From the NCBI RefSeq assembly GCF_002286775.1, contig NZ_NSGJ01000025.1:1-64000 (forward strand): 64,000 bases of DNA. The letters are read 5' to 3'. This DNA comes from Myroides sp. N17-2 (lineage in GTDB: Bacteria > Bacteroidota > Bacteroidia > Flavobacteriales > Flavobacteriaceae). Position numbers and translations under genes: made by a program. The notes below the pieces were generated by a model. The model ran no database searches, was not told where the DNA came from, and saw only the letters and a program-made list of their open reading frames with translations. Below are positions 54,587-63,938 of the stretch, in pieces (the stretch's first letter is position 1; the number at the start of each line of letters is the position of its first letter).

Positions 54587-55711
54587 ATGAAGTCTAAAAA
54601 AATAAAATTACATGTACTAAACATAGTGAAAAGAGTTTTTATTATTCTTCTGATTTCTATTATTTTAATCTCATTATTTATGTTACACCCACAATTTGGA
54701 AAACGACCATCAGGAGCAAGGTTAGAAAACATTAAAAAATCAACACAATTTAAAGATGGTAAATTTCAGAACACACGCAATACTCCTCAGGTAACTAAGA
54801 GTTTAGGAATTGCTCTTTATGAATTCTTCTTTAAAAAGGACAAAGATATAAAGCCCTCTAATAATATACCTTCCAAAACAATAGACTGGGAAGAAATACA
54901 CAAACAAGAAAATAGTTTAGTGTGGTTAGGCCATTCTTCATATTTTATGCATATAGATGGTAAAAATATTTTAGTCGATCCTGTATTGAGTGGTAGTGCT
55001 TCTCCAATACCAGGAGGGGTTCAATCCTTCAAAGGCTCAGATATTATTACCTCAGAAGAATTACCTAAAATAGATTATCTATTTATCTCTCATGATCACT
55101 ATGATCATATGGACTATAAAACATTAAAAATCTTACAGTCTAAAATAGACAAAGTCATTGTTGGTTTAGGTGTAGGAGCTCACTTAGAATCTTGGGGTTA
55201 TACTACTAATCAAATTATCGAAGCTGACTGGTGGGATGAAATTAACTTAGCTGATGGTTTTAAAGTTACGATAACTCCAGCTCGTCATTTTTCAGGTAGA
55301 AGTATTTGGACAGCTAATACACTATGGGTTTCATTTGTTCTTCAAACTCCACAACACAACCTATACTTAGGAGGAGATAGTGGATACGACACACACTTCA
55401 AGGAAATAGGAAATAAACTTGGTCCCTTTGATTTAGCTATATTAGAAAACGGACAATACGATTTAGGTTGGAAATACATTCATATGATGCCAGAAGAAGT
55501 AATCCAAGCCACAAAAGATTTAAAAGCAAATATCTTATTTCCGGTTCATTCTTCTAAATTTGTACTAGCCAATCATTCTTGGTATGAGCCTTTAGATCGT
55601 GTATCTACTGCTGCTCTAAAAGAAAAACAAGCGATTACAACACCAATGATAGGAGAAATAGTGAATCTAAAAAGTATCAAAACAGAACCAAATTATTGGT
55701 GGAAACAATAA
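54587..55711 (+). CDS. UlaG/NAPE-PLD-like metallo-hydrolase, membrane-anchored
   Basis: The 374 aa protein has an N-terminal transmembrane helix (about 15-35), then a metallo-beta-lactamase fold: WLGHSSYFMHIDGKNILVDP, HxHxDH in ISHDHYDHMDY, His in TPARHFSGRS, and GGDSGYDTHF. The arrangement matches the UlaG-like/NAPE-PLD-like branch, which acts on phosphodiesters or lactones. The substrate is unknown. It is followed after four bases by an AraC-type regulator gene in the same operon. A -7-like TACTTTTG at 54559 precedes it. Confidence 0.88.
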   Translation: MKSKKIKLHVLNIVKRVFIILLISIILISLFMLHPQFGKRPSGARLENIKKSTQFKDGKFQNTRNTPQVTKSLGIALYEFFFKKDKDIKPSNNIPSKTIDWEEIHKQENSLVWLGHSSYFMHIDGKNILVDPVLSGSASPIPGGVQSFKGSDIITSEELPKIDYLFISHDHYDHMDYKTLKILQSKIDKVIVGLGVGAHLESWGYTTNQIIEADWWDEINLADGFKVTITPARHFSGRSIWTANTLWVSFVLQTPQHNLYLGGDSGYDTHFKEIGNKLGPFDLAILENGQYDLGWKYIHMMPEEVIQATKDLKANILFPVHSSKFVLANHSWYEPLDRVSTAALKEKQAITTPMIGEIVNLKSIKTEPNYWWKQ

Positions 55712-55715
55712 GAGT

Positions 55716-56513
55716 ATGAAACAACAAGATGATTTATTTGGAATACAAAAGGTTTGCTATACCAAAAATAACAAATCTGGAGAGCAATTTATCAAAACAA
55801 CTGGTATCTGTATTATTCTATCTGGAAAATTAGAAGCTTATGATGGAGTCACTAAATATCTCTATCAAGAAGGTGATATTATTCTTTTTAAAAAAAACAC
55901 ACTTATACGTTTTGTAAAATACGCATCGGTAGACAAACCTTTTGAATCCATATCTATCGTATTTAAAGAAGAGCAATTAAAAGATTTTGCCCTAAAAAAC
56001 AATATATCTTCTACTATCGCTTCTACAGATTCTCTTTATAAGTTAACTAATACTCAACTTATAAAAAACTTTTTCCAATTTTTACAACAATGGTTTAACT
56101 ACCCAATAACAAAAACACTTATCACACTAAAAAAAGAAGAAATATTGCATCTTATCTTACTAAATAATCCTATTTACAGCAATGTATTATTTTTATTTGA
56201 CACACCTGGAAAGATTAATCTAGAAGCCTTTATGAACAATAACTTTCGATTTAATGTTCCCCTTGTTCAATTTGCGTTTCTAACAGGTAGAAGCTTGGCT
56301 ACTTTTAAACGAGACTTTGAAAAAATATTTTATACTTCTCCAAACAAGTGGTTACAACAAAAACGCTTAGAAGAAGCTTACTTTTTACTAAAAGAAAAGA
56401 AGATGAAAACAAAGGATGTTTACATGGAAATAGGCTTTGAGACGCTATCTCACTTTTCTTTTGCTTTTAAAAAACAATTTGGAATTACTCCTACTGCATT
56501 AAGAGCTGAATAA
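55716..56513 (+). CDS. AraC-family transcriptional regulator
   Basis: The 265 aa protein has an N-terminal cupin-like sensing part (CIILSGKLEAYDGVTKYLYQEGDIILFKKN). The C-terminal AraC helix-turn-helix pair is clear: LVQFAFLTGRSLATFKRDFE in the first and TKDVYMEIGFETLSHFSFAF in the second, ending PTALRAE. It is cotranscribed with the metallo-hydrolase and probably regulates it in response to its substrate or product. Confidence 0.9.
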   Translation: MKQQDDLFGIQKVCYTKNNKSGEQFIKTTGICIILSGKLEAYDGVTKYLYQEGDIILFKKNTLIRFVKYASVDKPFESISIVFKEEQLKDFALKNNISSTIASTDSLYKLTNTQLIKNFFQFLQQWFNYPITKTLITLKKEEILHLILLNNPIYSNVLFLFDTPGKINLEAFMNNNFRFNVPLVQFAFLTGRSLATFKRDFEKIFYTSPNKWLQQKRLEEAYFLLKEKKMKTKDVYMEIGFETLSHFSFAFKKQFGITPTALRAE

Positions 56514-56559
56514 TATATAGAAGCACATAATTATTAATAATTCTGTGCTTCTATATATT
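56512..56559. terminator. Long bidirectional terminator
   Basis: A 16-base stem starts AATATATAGAAGCACA and contains an inner ATTATTAATAAT palindrome. It lies between convergent genes. Confidence 0.85.
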
Positions 56560-56566
56560 TAACCCA

Positions 56567-57823
56567 TTACGTACACTGCATCACATATCCACTTACTCTA
56601 CTCTTCTCACAGTAGAAGATATAGCATATTCCGCCACTGCCGTAATAGACTTCGCCTCCCTGTACATCAGGGATTTCAGAATCTAACTGCATAATGAATT
56701 GCATCTTCTCTCCACTAATCGGACACGTTAATAGATCTGCATTCTGTATCCAAGTAGGCTCACCGCCTATTCTGAACAAGTTCTCTCTGCTGTTGCTACT
56801 TGCCCAAGATTGGTATGCCCATCTTGCATCCGTAGGAGCTATACTTACTTCTGTAGGTACCATCGCGTACTCTTCTGTCCATTCGATAATTCCTAATTCT
56901 CCTATCTTATGTGGCATTCCCTGCTCATCATGTTGATAATAGACTACGCCATTTTCATTTAATTCGCGTAAATGACATCCTAACACTAAAGTAGGCAAAC
57001 TTATGTTTAAGCCTTTTGGTATAGGGTCTAACGTGATGATATGCATAAACGGATTGTTCTCGTCTTCTGCTAAGTATCCACCTATTTTATATTTATCTGC
57101 TAATGGTGTACCATTCCAAGTTGGGTGATCTGTGCGGTTTAGATGAACAGTACTTGGCTTATTTAGGTACTTTGGTTCAAATAGAATATGGTAAGTTTGC
57201 TCAGAACAATAGCTCTTTACTTTCCCTTGTTCTATATAAAGTCCTACACTTTCTAAATACCCATCTACATAATCTGATGCACTTGCATAAGTACTCAATT
57301 CTAATGTTAATGCGTGTGGAATAAGTTGTTCTATCACCTGAATATTACGTGATTCGACTAAACAGTTAAACACTTTTATCTTCGTTTCTAAGTCTGTATC
57401 TATATGTAAGAACTGCGTTAGATAAGGTTCCAACTGTTCTGCTGGCAAGTAACGCCAATAATAATCAGCGTAATAACTATCGCCGTTGGCATTAATAGCC
57501 AATAATTCTTCTATATAAGGATGAAGAATATGAGGCATTTGAATACTCGCATATTCTAATAAGCTCTCAGCTAACTTACTCTCTTTTTCTTGCAGTATTG
57601 CGATAGCAGTCTTTGCCAAAATGCAAAAGTGCTCTTCGCTAACGTAGCTTAAGGCAGAATCAAATAGCGTACTGCTCTTGATATTATTTGTCAGAAACTC
57701 CAAGCAGAAAGCATATACTTCCTCTTCGTTTTTCATAATCGCTCTAAGCTGATTATATACATTCGGAGTATTCCACTCTGTCTGCTTAAAAGCTATGGCT
57801 AATTGTTGTCCTGTGTTATTCAT
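56567..57823 (-). CDS. DUF1963-like (YwqG-type) protein with helical N-terminal region
   Basis: The 418 aa protein has a helical N-terminal part (about 1-165), possibly of HEAT type. The C-terminal part has the DUF1963/YwqG-like pattern: FRIGGEPTWIQNADLLTCPI, MQFIMQLDSEIPDV and GGICYIFYCEKS. Two Cys near LLTCP and CEKS recall the zinc-binding-like ends of this fold. Such domains are found among bacterial immunity-like and housekeeping proteins of unknown function. It is followed upstream by two more immunity-type genes on the same strand. Confidence 0.65.
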   Translation of the reverse strand: MNNTGQQLAIAFKQTEWNTPNVYNQLRAIMKNEEEVYAFCLEFLTNNIKSSTLFDSALSYVSEEHFCILAKTAIAILQEKESKLAESLLEYASIQMPHILHPYIEELLAINANGDSYYADYYWRYLPAEQLEPYLTQFLHIDTDLETKIKVFNCLVESRNIQVIEQLIPHALTLELSTYASASDYVDGYLESVGLYIEQGKVKSYCSEQTYHILFEPKYLNKPSTVHLNRTDHPTWNGTPLADKYKIGGYLAEDENNPFMHIITLDPIPKGLNISLPTLVLGCHLRELNENGVVYYQHDEQGMPHKIGELGIIEWTEEYAMVPTEVSIAPTDARWAYQSWASSNSRENLFRIGGEPTWIQNADLLTCPISGEKMQFIMQLDSEIPDVQGGEVYYGSGGICYIFYCEKSRVSGYVMQCT

Positions 57824-57981
57824 TTCTCAGTTAAGGTATACCTATTTTGATTCGTTGCTGAATTTGTGGGGAATGCTTGAGAAATACTAGCCTAATAGGG
57901 CATTTTGTCGAAGGAATGTTCTCGCATTCTTCACTTAATTCTCAAATAATTTAATATCTAATTATCTCTTTAAGAGGCGTT

Positions 57982-58485
57982 CTATGGATTTATCAAAGCA
58001 GCTATTCTACGCAAAGCTTCCTCTGTAGAGATACCTTCATAAAACTCCTTGATAAAGATAGAATCACCTTTTTGATGAGGAAGAATAGTCGGTATTCCCT
58101 TGCTATTATCCACCTCAACATTAGTCGGTAAAGCAAACGACGTATTCGGTGGATAATTAGGCAGATTAGTCACTAACCAACCGAAGTAAGTAGTCTTATA
58201 TTCCTTGTCTTCATAATGTTCATAGTAGTCCTTCATACTTTCTTGACTTAAACTAACCCATACCCCGTAATCCAAATATTGGCAAGCATCATAGACATAC
58301 TGCGTTAGCACACCTCGTAGGTACCACAGTGTCTCCCCATCTTTATCGATACTACACACCTCACTTGTCAGATCAGCGTGCTCTCTTTCTTCCTCTGTTA
58401 GCCCAAGATAAGTATCAGGAGCCTTAAACACTAACGCAGGCCAGTCCTCGTGTTCTTGCCCACAATCTGCACATATATATTTCAT
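57982..58485 (-). CDS. DUF2199 protein
   Basis: The 167 aa protein starts MKYICADCGQEHEDWPALVF, the conserved zinc-ribbon-like start of DUF2199. It continues with GVWVSLSQESMKDYYEHYED and TYFGWLVTNLPNYPPN, which matches the rest of that family. The function is unknown. It overlaps the SMI1/KNR4 gene by one base, so the two are cotranscribed. Family members occur in toxin-immunity neighbourhoods. Confidence 0.85.
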   Translation of the reverse strand: MKYICADCGQEHEDWPALVFKAPDTYLGLTEEEREHADLTSEVCSIDKDGETLWYLRGVLTQYVYDACQYLDYGVWVSLSQESMKDYYEHYEDKEYKTTYFGWLVTNLPNYPPNTSFALPTNVEVDNSKGIPTILPHQKGDSIFIKEFYEGISTEEALRRIAALINP

Positions 58486-59552
58486 TAGAATGTTCCGTTA
58501 TCTATTATAAATTGATATTCATCAGCATTATGATCTTCTAAAACAGCAATTTCTCTGTAAATTAGCTCTTCTAAACGAAACGCTACAACAGTACGTTCCC
58601 ACGACTCGTTTTGCAATTCTATAATTTGCCCATACATCCCCGTCTCACTTGGGTCAGTATCTATCAGCAAATAATCTCCACTTTTACTTTCTGCAAAAGG
58701 AATCCACTTAGAGTTAGTATATCCTGTGCATTTTAAGCGAGTATCATAGTCCTTCAATATTTCTTCTTCGACTTCCTCCTCATCGAACAACTCATTGATA
58801 CCCTCCCATTCGTCTGCTATTTTTTCAAAAGGCAATAAATCATAATTCCAACCATTCACTTGTAGGCTTAAAGCTGAAGTTACTGCATTCCACTTGACAT
58901 TGGCTATTTTATAAAAGTTGACTAAAATAGGAGGTAATTCTACTTCGTCTAATTGCTCTACGACAGTGTCTAACTGTTCTTGAGTAATACCGTGCGTAGG
59001 GTTATAATATTTATTTTCTGCTCCTACTCTATTTTCTATTGCTTTTTTCCACTCATACCACACTGCTTCTAGGTACTCGAAGTTTTCATCTACAGGAAGT
59101 AATGCTACCTTTTCTTCCTCTACCTCTTCATAAGCTTGTAAAGAGAGTGAATTTAACTTCCCATCTCTGATGTTATACCATACTGACACATCATTAAATA
59201 CAAAAGCCCCTGTATCATCTGTATCCCATAGCTTAATACGATCTGACTTATGATTATTATAATACAACATGGCATCTGCCTCTCCATCAAAAGACAATTG
59301 CCCTGTATATGCAGATTTAACAGCAGTAGGATAATCTTCTACCTTATAGTTTACCTCTATTGTGTCAATGCTTATTCTGTCTTTAGAGAAAGCTCTTAAT
59401 CCTGCTGTATGCCAAATATAAGCATCGTTATACTCTCCAACAAACACCTCCGCCTCTCCAAATAATGCATATAGATCTTCTTTAGCTATAGGAAAGCTGT
59501 ATTGGTTACCATTTATCTCAAACCCTCTTGTAGTAAAATCAAACTGAATCAT
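58485..59552 (-). CDS. SMI1/KNR4 (SUKH)-type protein with extra N-terminal domain
   Basis: The 355 aa protein has an N-terminal beta-rich region (about 1-150, FEINGNQYSFPIAKEDLYAL). The SUKH-like C-terminal domain carries LPPILVNFYKIANVKWN, LLPFEKIADEWEGINELF and SKSGDYLLIDTDPSETGMYG. SUKH proteins are often immunity proteins against contact-dependent or polymorphic toxins. No toxin or secretion gene is nearby, so it may be an orphan immunity gene or serve another role. It is the first gene of the DUF2199 pair. Confidence 0.75.
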   Translation of the reverse strand: MIQFDFTTRGFEINGNQYSFPIAKEDLYALFGEAEVFVGEYNDAYIWHTAGLRAFSKDRISIDTIEVNYKVEDYPTAVKSAYTGQLSFDGEADAMLYYNNHKSDRIKLWDTDDTGAFVFNDVSVWYNIRDGKLNSLSLQAYEEVEEEKVALLPVDENFEYLEAVWYEWKKAIENRVGAENKYYNPTHGITQEQLDTVVEQLDEVELPPILVNFYKIANVKWNAVTSALSLQVNGWNYDLLPFEKIADEWEGINELFDEEEVEEEILKDYDTRLKCTGYTNSKWIPFAESKSGDYLLIDTDPSETGMYGQIIELQNESWERTVVAFRLEELIYREIAVLEDHNADEYQFIIDNGTF

Positions 59553-59648
59553 CTCTTCTTTATTTTGGGCTAAAATACTATTAATTTCAAAATAGTGAAC
59601 TCACTGAATATATCGAAATATTTATTATTTTTATAAAAACCTTAAACT

Positions 59649-60197
59649 ATGAAAACACTAGAGCTAACCACAGAACGCCTTCTTTTAAATCAACCCCATA
59701 TAGATGATATCCCTCGTCTAGTTGAGATAATGAAGAACCCTGTATATAATCAGAATACTACTAATATTCCCTTCCCATATACTGAAACAAGTGGTCAGTT
59801 TTGGGTGAACTTAGCTAAGGAAGAGCTTGAGGTTGGTAATGCATACATCTTTGCTATTCGTCTAAAAGGTAGCTCTACTATCATCGGAGGTATTGGATTA
59901 GGAATAGACAAGGCCAATAACAAAGCGGAGATGGGCTATTGGTTAGATAGTGAACATTGGAACAAAGGCATCGTTACAGAAGCAGGAAAAGCTATACTAC
60001 AGTTTGGTTTTGACACCCTTCATTTAAAGAAGATCTTTGCTAGTTATTTTACCTTTAATGAAGCATCAGGAAAGATTATGCAAAAGATTGGTATGCAACA
60101 AGAAGGGGTATTAAAAGCACATACTTTAAAAAGTGGTGAGTATCTTGATCATGTGTTTTATAGTGTTATTAATGGCTGTAGTTTATTATTGTGTTGA
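59649..60197 (+). CDS. RimJ/RimL-type GNAT N-acetyltransferase, C-terminus altered by IS insertion
   Basis: The protein is 182 aa. It starts MKTLELTTERLLLNQPHIDD and has IGGIGLGIDKANNKAEMGYW, EHWNKGIVTEAGKAIL and KKIFASYFTFNEASGKIMQK, the family signatures. The substrate is unknown. An IS1595-family element sits at 60174. Restoring the sequence across it gives VINE-stop, so the native protein was 178 aa ending in Glu; the insertion replaced this with GCSLLLC. The fold is probably intact. Confidence 0.9.
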   Translation: MKTLELTTERLLLNQPHIDDIPRLVEIMKNPVYNQNTTNIPFPYTETSGQFWVNLAKEELEVGNAYIFAIRLKGSSTIIGGIGLGIDKANNKAEMGYWLDSEHWNKGIVTEAGKAILQFGFDTLHLKKIFASYFTFNEASGKIMQKIGMQQEGVLKAHTLKSGEYLDHVFYSVINGCSLLLC

Positions 60198-61267
60198 TAT
60201 TAGCTCCTGATATCTTTTAGAAATATGTTTAAAGCTTAGATACGCCTTAGTATCAAGTATAGTCTTTAATGCAAATTCTTTTAAGATGTCTTTAGCACCT
60301 TTTATCTGTTCTTTTATCCTAAACCAATTTAGATACTGTTGCAAATATTTAGTAGATACTCCCCAAAAGGTATTGTTAATCCATTTCTTTATTTTATTAT
60401 GAGTTGAATTAACGTGTTGAATATGAAATATTTTATTTTTCACACGTTGTTTAATAGCCACTTTTAATGGATGATGTTCTATTTTATTATCTATAGCAAA
60501 GCCTTTGTAACTAACATGGGCATCACTACACAAAATAGTTTCATTGGGTTTTATCCTTGTACCAATAGCATTGGCAATGTCTTTTTTCTTTAATCTTCCC
60601 ATTGTAGCCACAGTAATATCCATAGATGAATTTCTGTCTTGTGTAACTAAAACAGCTACTTGATCATTACTAATACCTTTTTTTTTAGATTTTCCTCCTC
60701 GCTTTCTTGATTTACGATCTAAGGCACTACTTCCTTTCTCTGAACTTAAAAAGAATGTCTCATCACTTTCTGTAACTCCAATAAAACCACCCTTTGATTG
60801 ATCTGATAAAGAAGCTAATATCTTATGTCTCCAATCAAAGGCTGTTTTTTTATTTATTGCTAATGATACTTTTATTTTGTCCAAGCTTTTCTCTTCAACC
60901 ATAAGCTCTAAATAATTAGTTATCTTATCTTTATGATGTATCCCTGCCATCCAAGTACCTGAATATTCAGTAAAACTCTTATGGCATGACTTACACTTAT
61001 AACGCTGGGAATTACTTTTAAAGCCAAACTTAACATATTTACTATGACCACAATGTGGACAAGATCCTTGTTTGTTATTTAATAAGTTGCGACGAGAATA
61101 TTCAATACCTGTATTTAAAGAAGAGACATTAACTTCAGTTTGAATATCTTCAAGAAGTGTTAAGCGTTCTGACTCAGATAAGCTTAATATTATGGTTTTT
61201 AATTCTGACAATTTCATAATTAAAGATACGTAAAATAATACCTATTTAAAACTACAGCCTTATTAAT
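60166..61267. mobile_element. IS1595-family insertion sequence with intact 8-bp target duplication
   Basis: The element spans 60174-61259 (1086 bp). Terminal inverted repeats are GGCTGTAGTTT at the left and its inverse AAACTACAGCC at the right (61249-61259). It is bracketed by the perfect target duplication TTATTAAT (60166-60173 and 61260-61267), the length expected for IS1595-family elements. It carries one transposase gene on the minus strand. Confidence 0.95.
60186..61217 (-). CDS. IS1595-family (ISXO2-like) transposase
   Basis: The 343 aa protein has a zinc-ribbon near residues 54-90 (CPHCGHSKYVKFGF and YKCKSCHKSF). A helix-turn-helix-like part and a DDE-type ISXO2 domain follow (GVTESDETFFLSS; ILCSDAHVSYKGFA), and then HVNSTHNKIKKWI with GVSTKYLQQYLNWFRI. 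All match the family and the reading frame is open over the full length. With intact ends and target duplication, the element is probably still functional. Confidence 0.95.
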   Translation of the reverse strand: MKLSELKTIILSLSESERLTLLEDIQTEVNVSSLNTGIEYSRRNLLNNKQGSCPHCGHSKYVKFGFKSNSQRYKCKSCHKSFTEYSGTWMAGIHHKDKITNYLELMVEEKSLDKIKVSLAINKKTAFDWRHKILASLSDQSKGGFIGVTESDETFFLSSEKGSSALDRKSRKRGGKSKKKGISNDQVAVLVTQDRNSSMDITVATMGRLKKKDIANAIGTRIKPNETILCSDAHVSYKGFAIDNKIEHHPLKVAIKQRVKNKIFHIQHVNSTHNKIKKWINNTFWGVSTKYLQQYLNWFRIKEQIKGAKDILKEFALKTILDTKAYLSFKHISKRYQELISTQ

Positions 61268-61307
61268 GAATAGTCGCTTACCTTTACCCTCTATTAAATA
61301 ATAAAAT

Positions 61308-61883
61308 ATGTACCAACAGCTATTTGATCTTATCTCAGCTAATCTACCACTTACAGAAACTGATATGAAACTGTGTAAACAATACATAGAACCTATATCT
61401 GTCCCTAAGAATACAATCTTAGAAGAGGAAGGCACTGTACCTCAGCACCTGTACTTTGTGGTATCAGGTTTTGTGAGATTGTTTAGTTTAAATAGCAAGG
61501 GAGAGGAAGTAACTACGCATATTAACTGCCCTCCTGGGTTTATCACTTCCTATACTCATTTTATCAATGAGACCAAAGCAAGTGAGAAGTTGGGCTGTAT
61601 TACTGACTGTGAGTTGCTAAGAGTGACCAAAGAAGACTTGGATGCGCTAAACCAAAAGAGTCCTTTGTTTAAAGACTTTAGCATCTGGGTATTCCAACAG
61701 TCATTAGCCTATAACGAAAAACGCTCTCAAGAGTTAGCTACACTAACTGCTGAAGAGCGTTATAGAAAGTTGATTATAGAACACCCTGAAATACTTCAGA
61801 ATGTCCCTATTCAACATATTGCATCGTTCTTAGGGATGAATCCTAAAAGCTTAAGCCGTATTCGCAAACAGATTAGCAAGTAA
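61308..61883 (+). CDS. Crp/Fnr-family transcriptional regulator
   Basis: The 191 aa protein has an N-terminal cyclic-nucleotide-binding-like beta roll (PLTETDMKLCKQYIEPISVP; LYFVVSGFVRLFSLNSKGEE). The C-terminal winged helix contains VPIQHIASFLGMNPKSLSRI. No Fnr-type cysteine cluster is present, and the cAMP-binding residues are not obvious. Such regulators are common single genes in flavobacteria. The IS element ends 48 bases upstream and may affect its expression. Confidence 0.88.
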   Translation: MYQQLFDLISANLPLTETDMKLCKQYIEPISVPKNTILEEEGTVPQHLYFVVSGFVRLFSLNSKGEEVTTHINCPPGFITSYTHFINETKASEKLGCITDCELLRVTKEDLDALNQKSPLFKDFSIWVFQQSLAYNEKRSQELATLTAEERYRKLIIEHPEILQNVPIQHIASFLGMNPKSLSRIRKQISK

Positions 61884-61889
61884 GAAGCC

Positions 61890-62732
61890 TTACTCTTTAA
61901 TCTTTGCTTTTACTTTTTGGGTAATATTATTTGTCATATTGATAGTCAGCCCACCTTCAGTCTCTATATTCACGATGATACTCACTGTACCTGATATAGA
62001 CTCGATGTACTGTTTCTCGATATTATAAACTACTTCTTTCGTTCCCTTGCCTTTCATTTCGGCGAACTTGCTACCTTTACTTTCAGAGGTAATCACTGAC
62101 TCAATCGTCAAGTACGCTTTTTTCTTCTCTATTTTCACTACTTTACTAGTGTCTTGTGTAGATACCTCTACTGCATTCTCATCTGTAAGCTTGATATTCT
62201 TCTTACCATTCGTTATAAATGTTTCATTTACCTTAATTGGTGTTTTAGAGAATCCACTGCTGTTAAACAAATCATCTAATAAAGTCGAAAGCCCATCGCT
62301 ACTAGCTTTATACTTTTCTGCTAAAGCCCTAGTTTGCTTTATTCCATCCTTGTTTAAATATCCTTCAGTGATATTTTTTGCACTCCCCTCCTTATCTGTG
62401 CTAAGCAGTGAAATAGATTTAAACTTTCTAATCACACTTTTGCCAAGGTCTACACTAAAGTTTAGTTTATCCTTATCTCCATTCTTCCAATTGACAAGAT
62501 AATCAGAGTTAATCTCTAAAGTCTGATAAATAGGATACTCAGTACCACTTGCCTTGATCATATCAATCAATTCCTTATTCCCAAGTAAATTAGTGATATT
62601 ACTATTCTTCTCTTCTGAAGTAATCTCAAAAGTGGTATTCGGTTTAATATCTAGTACTAAGCGTACAGATTGTTGAGCTTGTAATTGTGTTATAGCAAAT
62701 ACACAAAAAACGGTTAACAATAACTTTTTCAT
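61890..62732 (-). CDS. DUF6263 exported protein
   Basis: The 280 aa protein has a signal peptide (MKKLLLTVFCVFAITQLQAQ). The mature part fits DUF6263: SVRLVLDIKPNTTFEITSEE start, and a beta-rich body ending NMTNNITQKVKAKIKE. The function is unknown. It is convergent with the Crp/Fnr gene and separated from it by six bases. Confidence 0.75.
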   Translation of the reverse strand: MKKLLLTVFCVFAITQLQAQQSVRLVLDIKPNTTFEITSEEKNSNITNLLGNKELIDMIKASGTEYPIYQTLEINSDYLVNWKNGDKDKLNFSVDLGKSVIRKFKSISLLSTDKEGSAKNITEGYLNKDGIKQTRALAEKYKASSDGLSTLLDDLFNSSGFSKTPIKVNETFITNGKKNIKLTDENAVEVSTQDTSKVVKIEKKKAYLTIESVITSESKGSKFAEMKGKGTKEVVYNIEKQYIESISGTVSIIVNIETEGGLTINMTNNITQKVKAKIKE

Positions 62733-62881
62733 AGTCTTTTTAATGTTTTAAAAACTTGTGCAAATTTAGCATATTTTAACATCCAAACCACTAAGGAAGC
62801 AGAATATTAATTAAGTAACATTTGTGAAGTGCATTGATTATCACATTACTGACATTTGCCTAACAAAACAAGTCATCAGAT

Positions 62882-63895
62882 ATGGAATCAAACAACTTAG
62901 CCCTAGTATCAGGAGCAAACGGCCATTTAGGCAATAACTTAGTAAGATTATTACTTCAACAAGGAATCCCTGTGAGAGCAACAGTGAGAAATATAAATAA
63001 TACAGCACCTTTTAAAGGATTAAACTGTGAGGTAGTACAGGCAGATATTACAGACAAGGCTTCTTTCGTCAAGGCTCTACAGGGTGTACATACTTTTTAT
63101 GCTGTAGGGGCTTCTTTTAAACTGTGGGCAAAAGATCCTAAAAAAGAGATTTACGATGTGAATATGCAAGGGACAAAGAATACGATAGAGGCTGCCGCTG
63201 AAGCAGGAGTGAAAAGAATCGTATATGTCAGCTCTATCGCCGCCTTAGACTATACCACCTTACCAACCAAGGAAAGCAATGGATATAATCCCGATCGCCG
63301 TGATATGTATTACAACTCTAAGAATGACGGAGAGAAGCTTGCCTTCAAATTAGCAAAAGAACTAGGCATAGACCTCGTATCTGTGATGCCTGGAGCAATG
63401 ATCGGTAGTGAGGCTTTTCTTCCTTTAAATGTGTCTTATGGCGTTCTGAAACTAATCATTAATAAGCAGATACCTATCGACACGAAGATTACGCTTAACT
63501 GGGTAGATGTAAAGGATGTCGCTATGGGATGTTATCTAGCTGCACAGAAAGGGAGATCAGGTGAACGCTATATCTTGACAAACGAAAAGTGTATGACGAT
63601 AACCGATACCACTAAATTAGCACAGAAGCTATATCCTGAACTAAAGCTAAAAGTACCTGGTGCAGTACCTAAATGCCTTCTTTATACGATAGCAGGACTA
63701 ATGGAATTCTCTGCTAAAGTCAGTGGTAAAGCTCCTGTTTTAACGACCAAGGATATCTCAATGTTCTCCGGATTACAGCAAGACTTTGACATTTCTAAAT
63801 CGAGAAAAGAGCTAGGGTTTAATCCAAAAAGCACTGAGCAGACACTGACAGAGGCATTCGCTTATTTAATGAATAACAAGGAGTTATTGAAATAG
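62882..63895 (+). CDS. Extended short-chain dehydrogenase (dihydroflavonol-4-reductase-like)
   Basis: The 337 aa protein has the NAD(P)-binding motif GANGHLGNNLVRLLLQQG near the N-terminus. Further family landmarks are VYVSSIAALDY and the catalytic YNSK within MYYNSKNDGEKLA. The C-terminal half resembles NAD-dependent epimerase/dehydratase proteins with a dihydroflavonol reductase-like profile. The substrate is unknown. It is a lone gene with its own terminator. Confidence 0.88.
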   Translation: MESNNLALVSGANGHLGNNLVRLLLQQGIPVRATVRNINNTAPFKGLNCEVVQADITDKASFVKALQGVHTFYAVGASFKLWAKDPKKEIYDVNMQGTKNTIEAAAEAGVKRIVYVSSIAALDYTTLPTKESNGYNPDRRDMYYNSKNDGEKLAFKLAKELGIDLVSVMPGAMIGSEAFLPLNVSYGVLKLIINKQIPIDTKITLNWVDVKDVAMGCYLAAQKGRSGERYILTNEKCMTITDTTKLAQKLYPELKLKVPGAVPKCLLYTIAGLMEFSAKVSGKAPVLTTKDISMFSGLQQDFDISKSRKELGFNPKSTEQTLTEAFAYLMNNKELLK

Positions 63896-63907
63896 ATTGA
63901 GAGAAAT

Positions 63908-63933
63908 AGAGCTGACTTTTAACGGTCAGCTCT
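63908..63933. terminator. Bidirectional terminator
   Basis: Arms AGAGCTGAC/GTCAGCTCT have an 8-base loop. Confidence 0.85.
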
Positions 63934-63938
63934 ATTGT

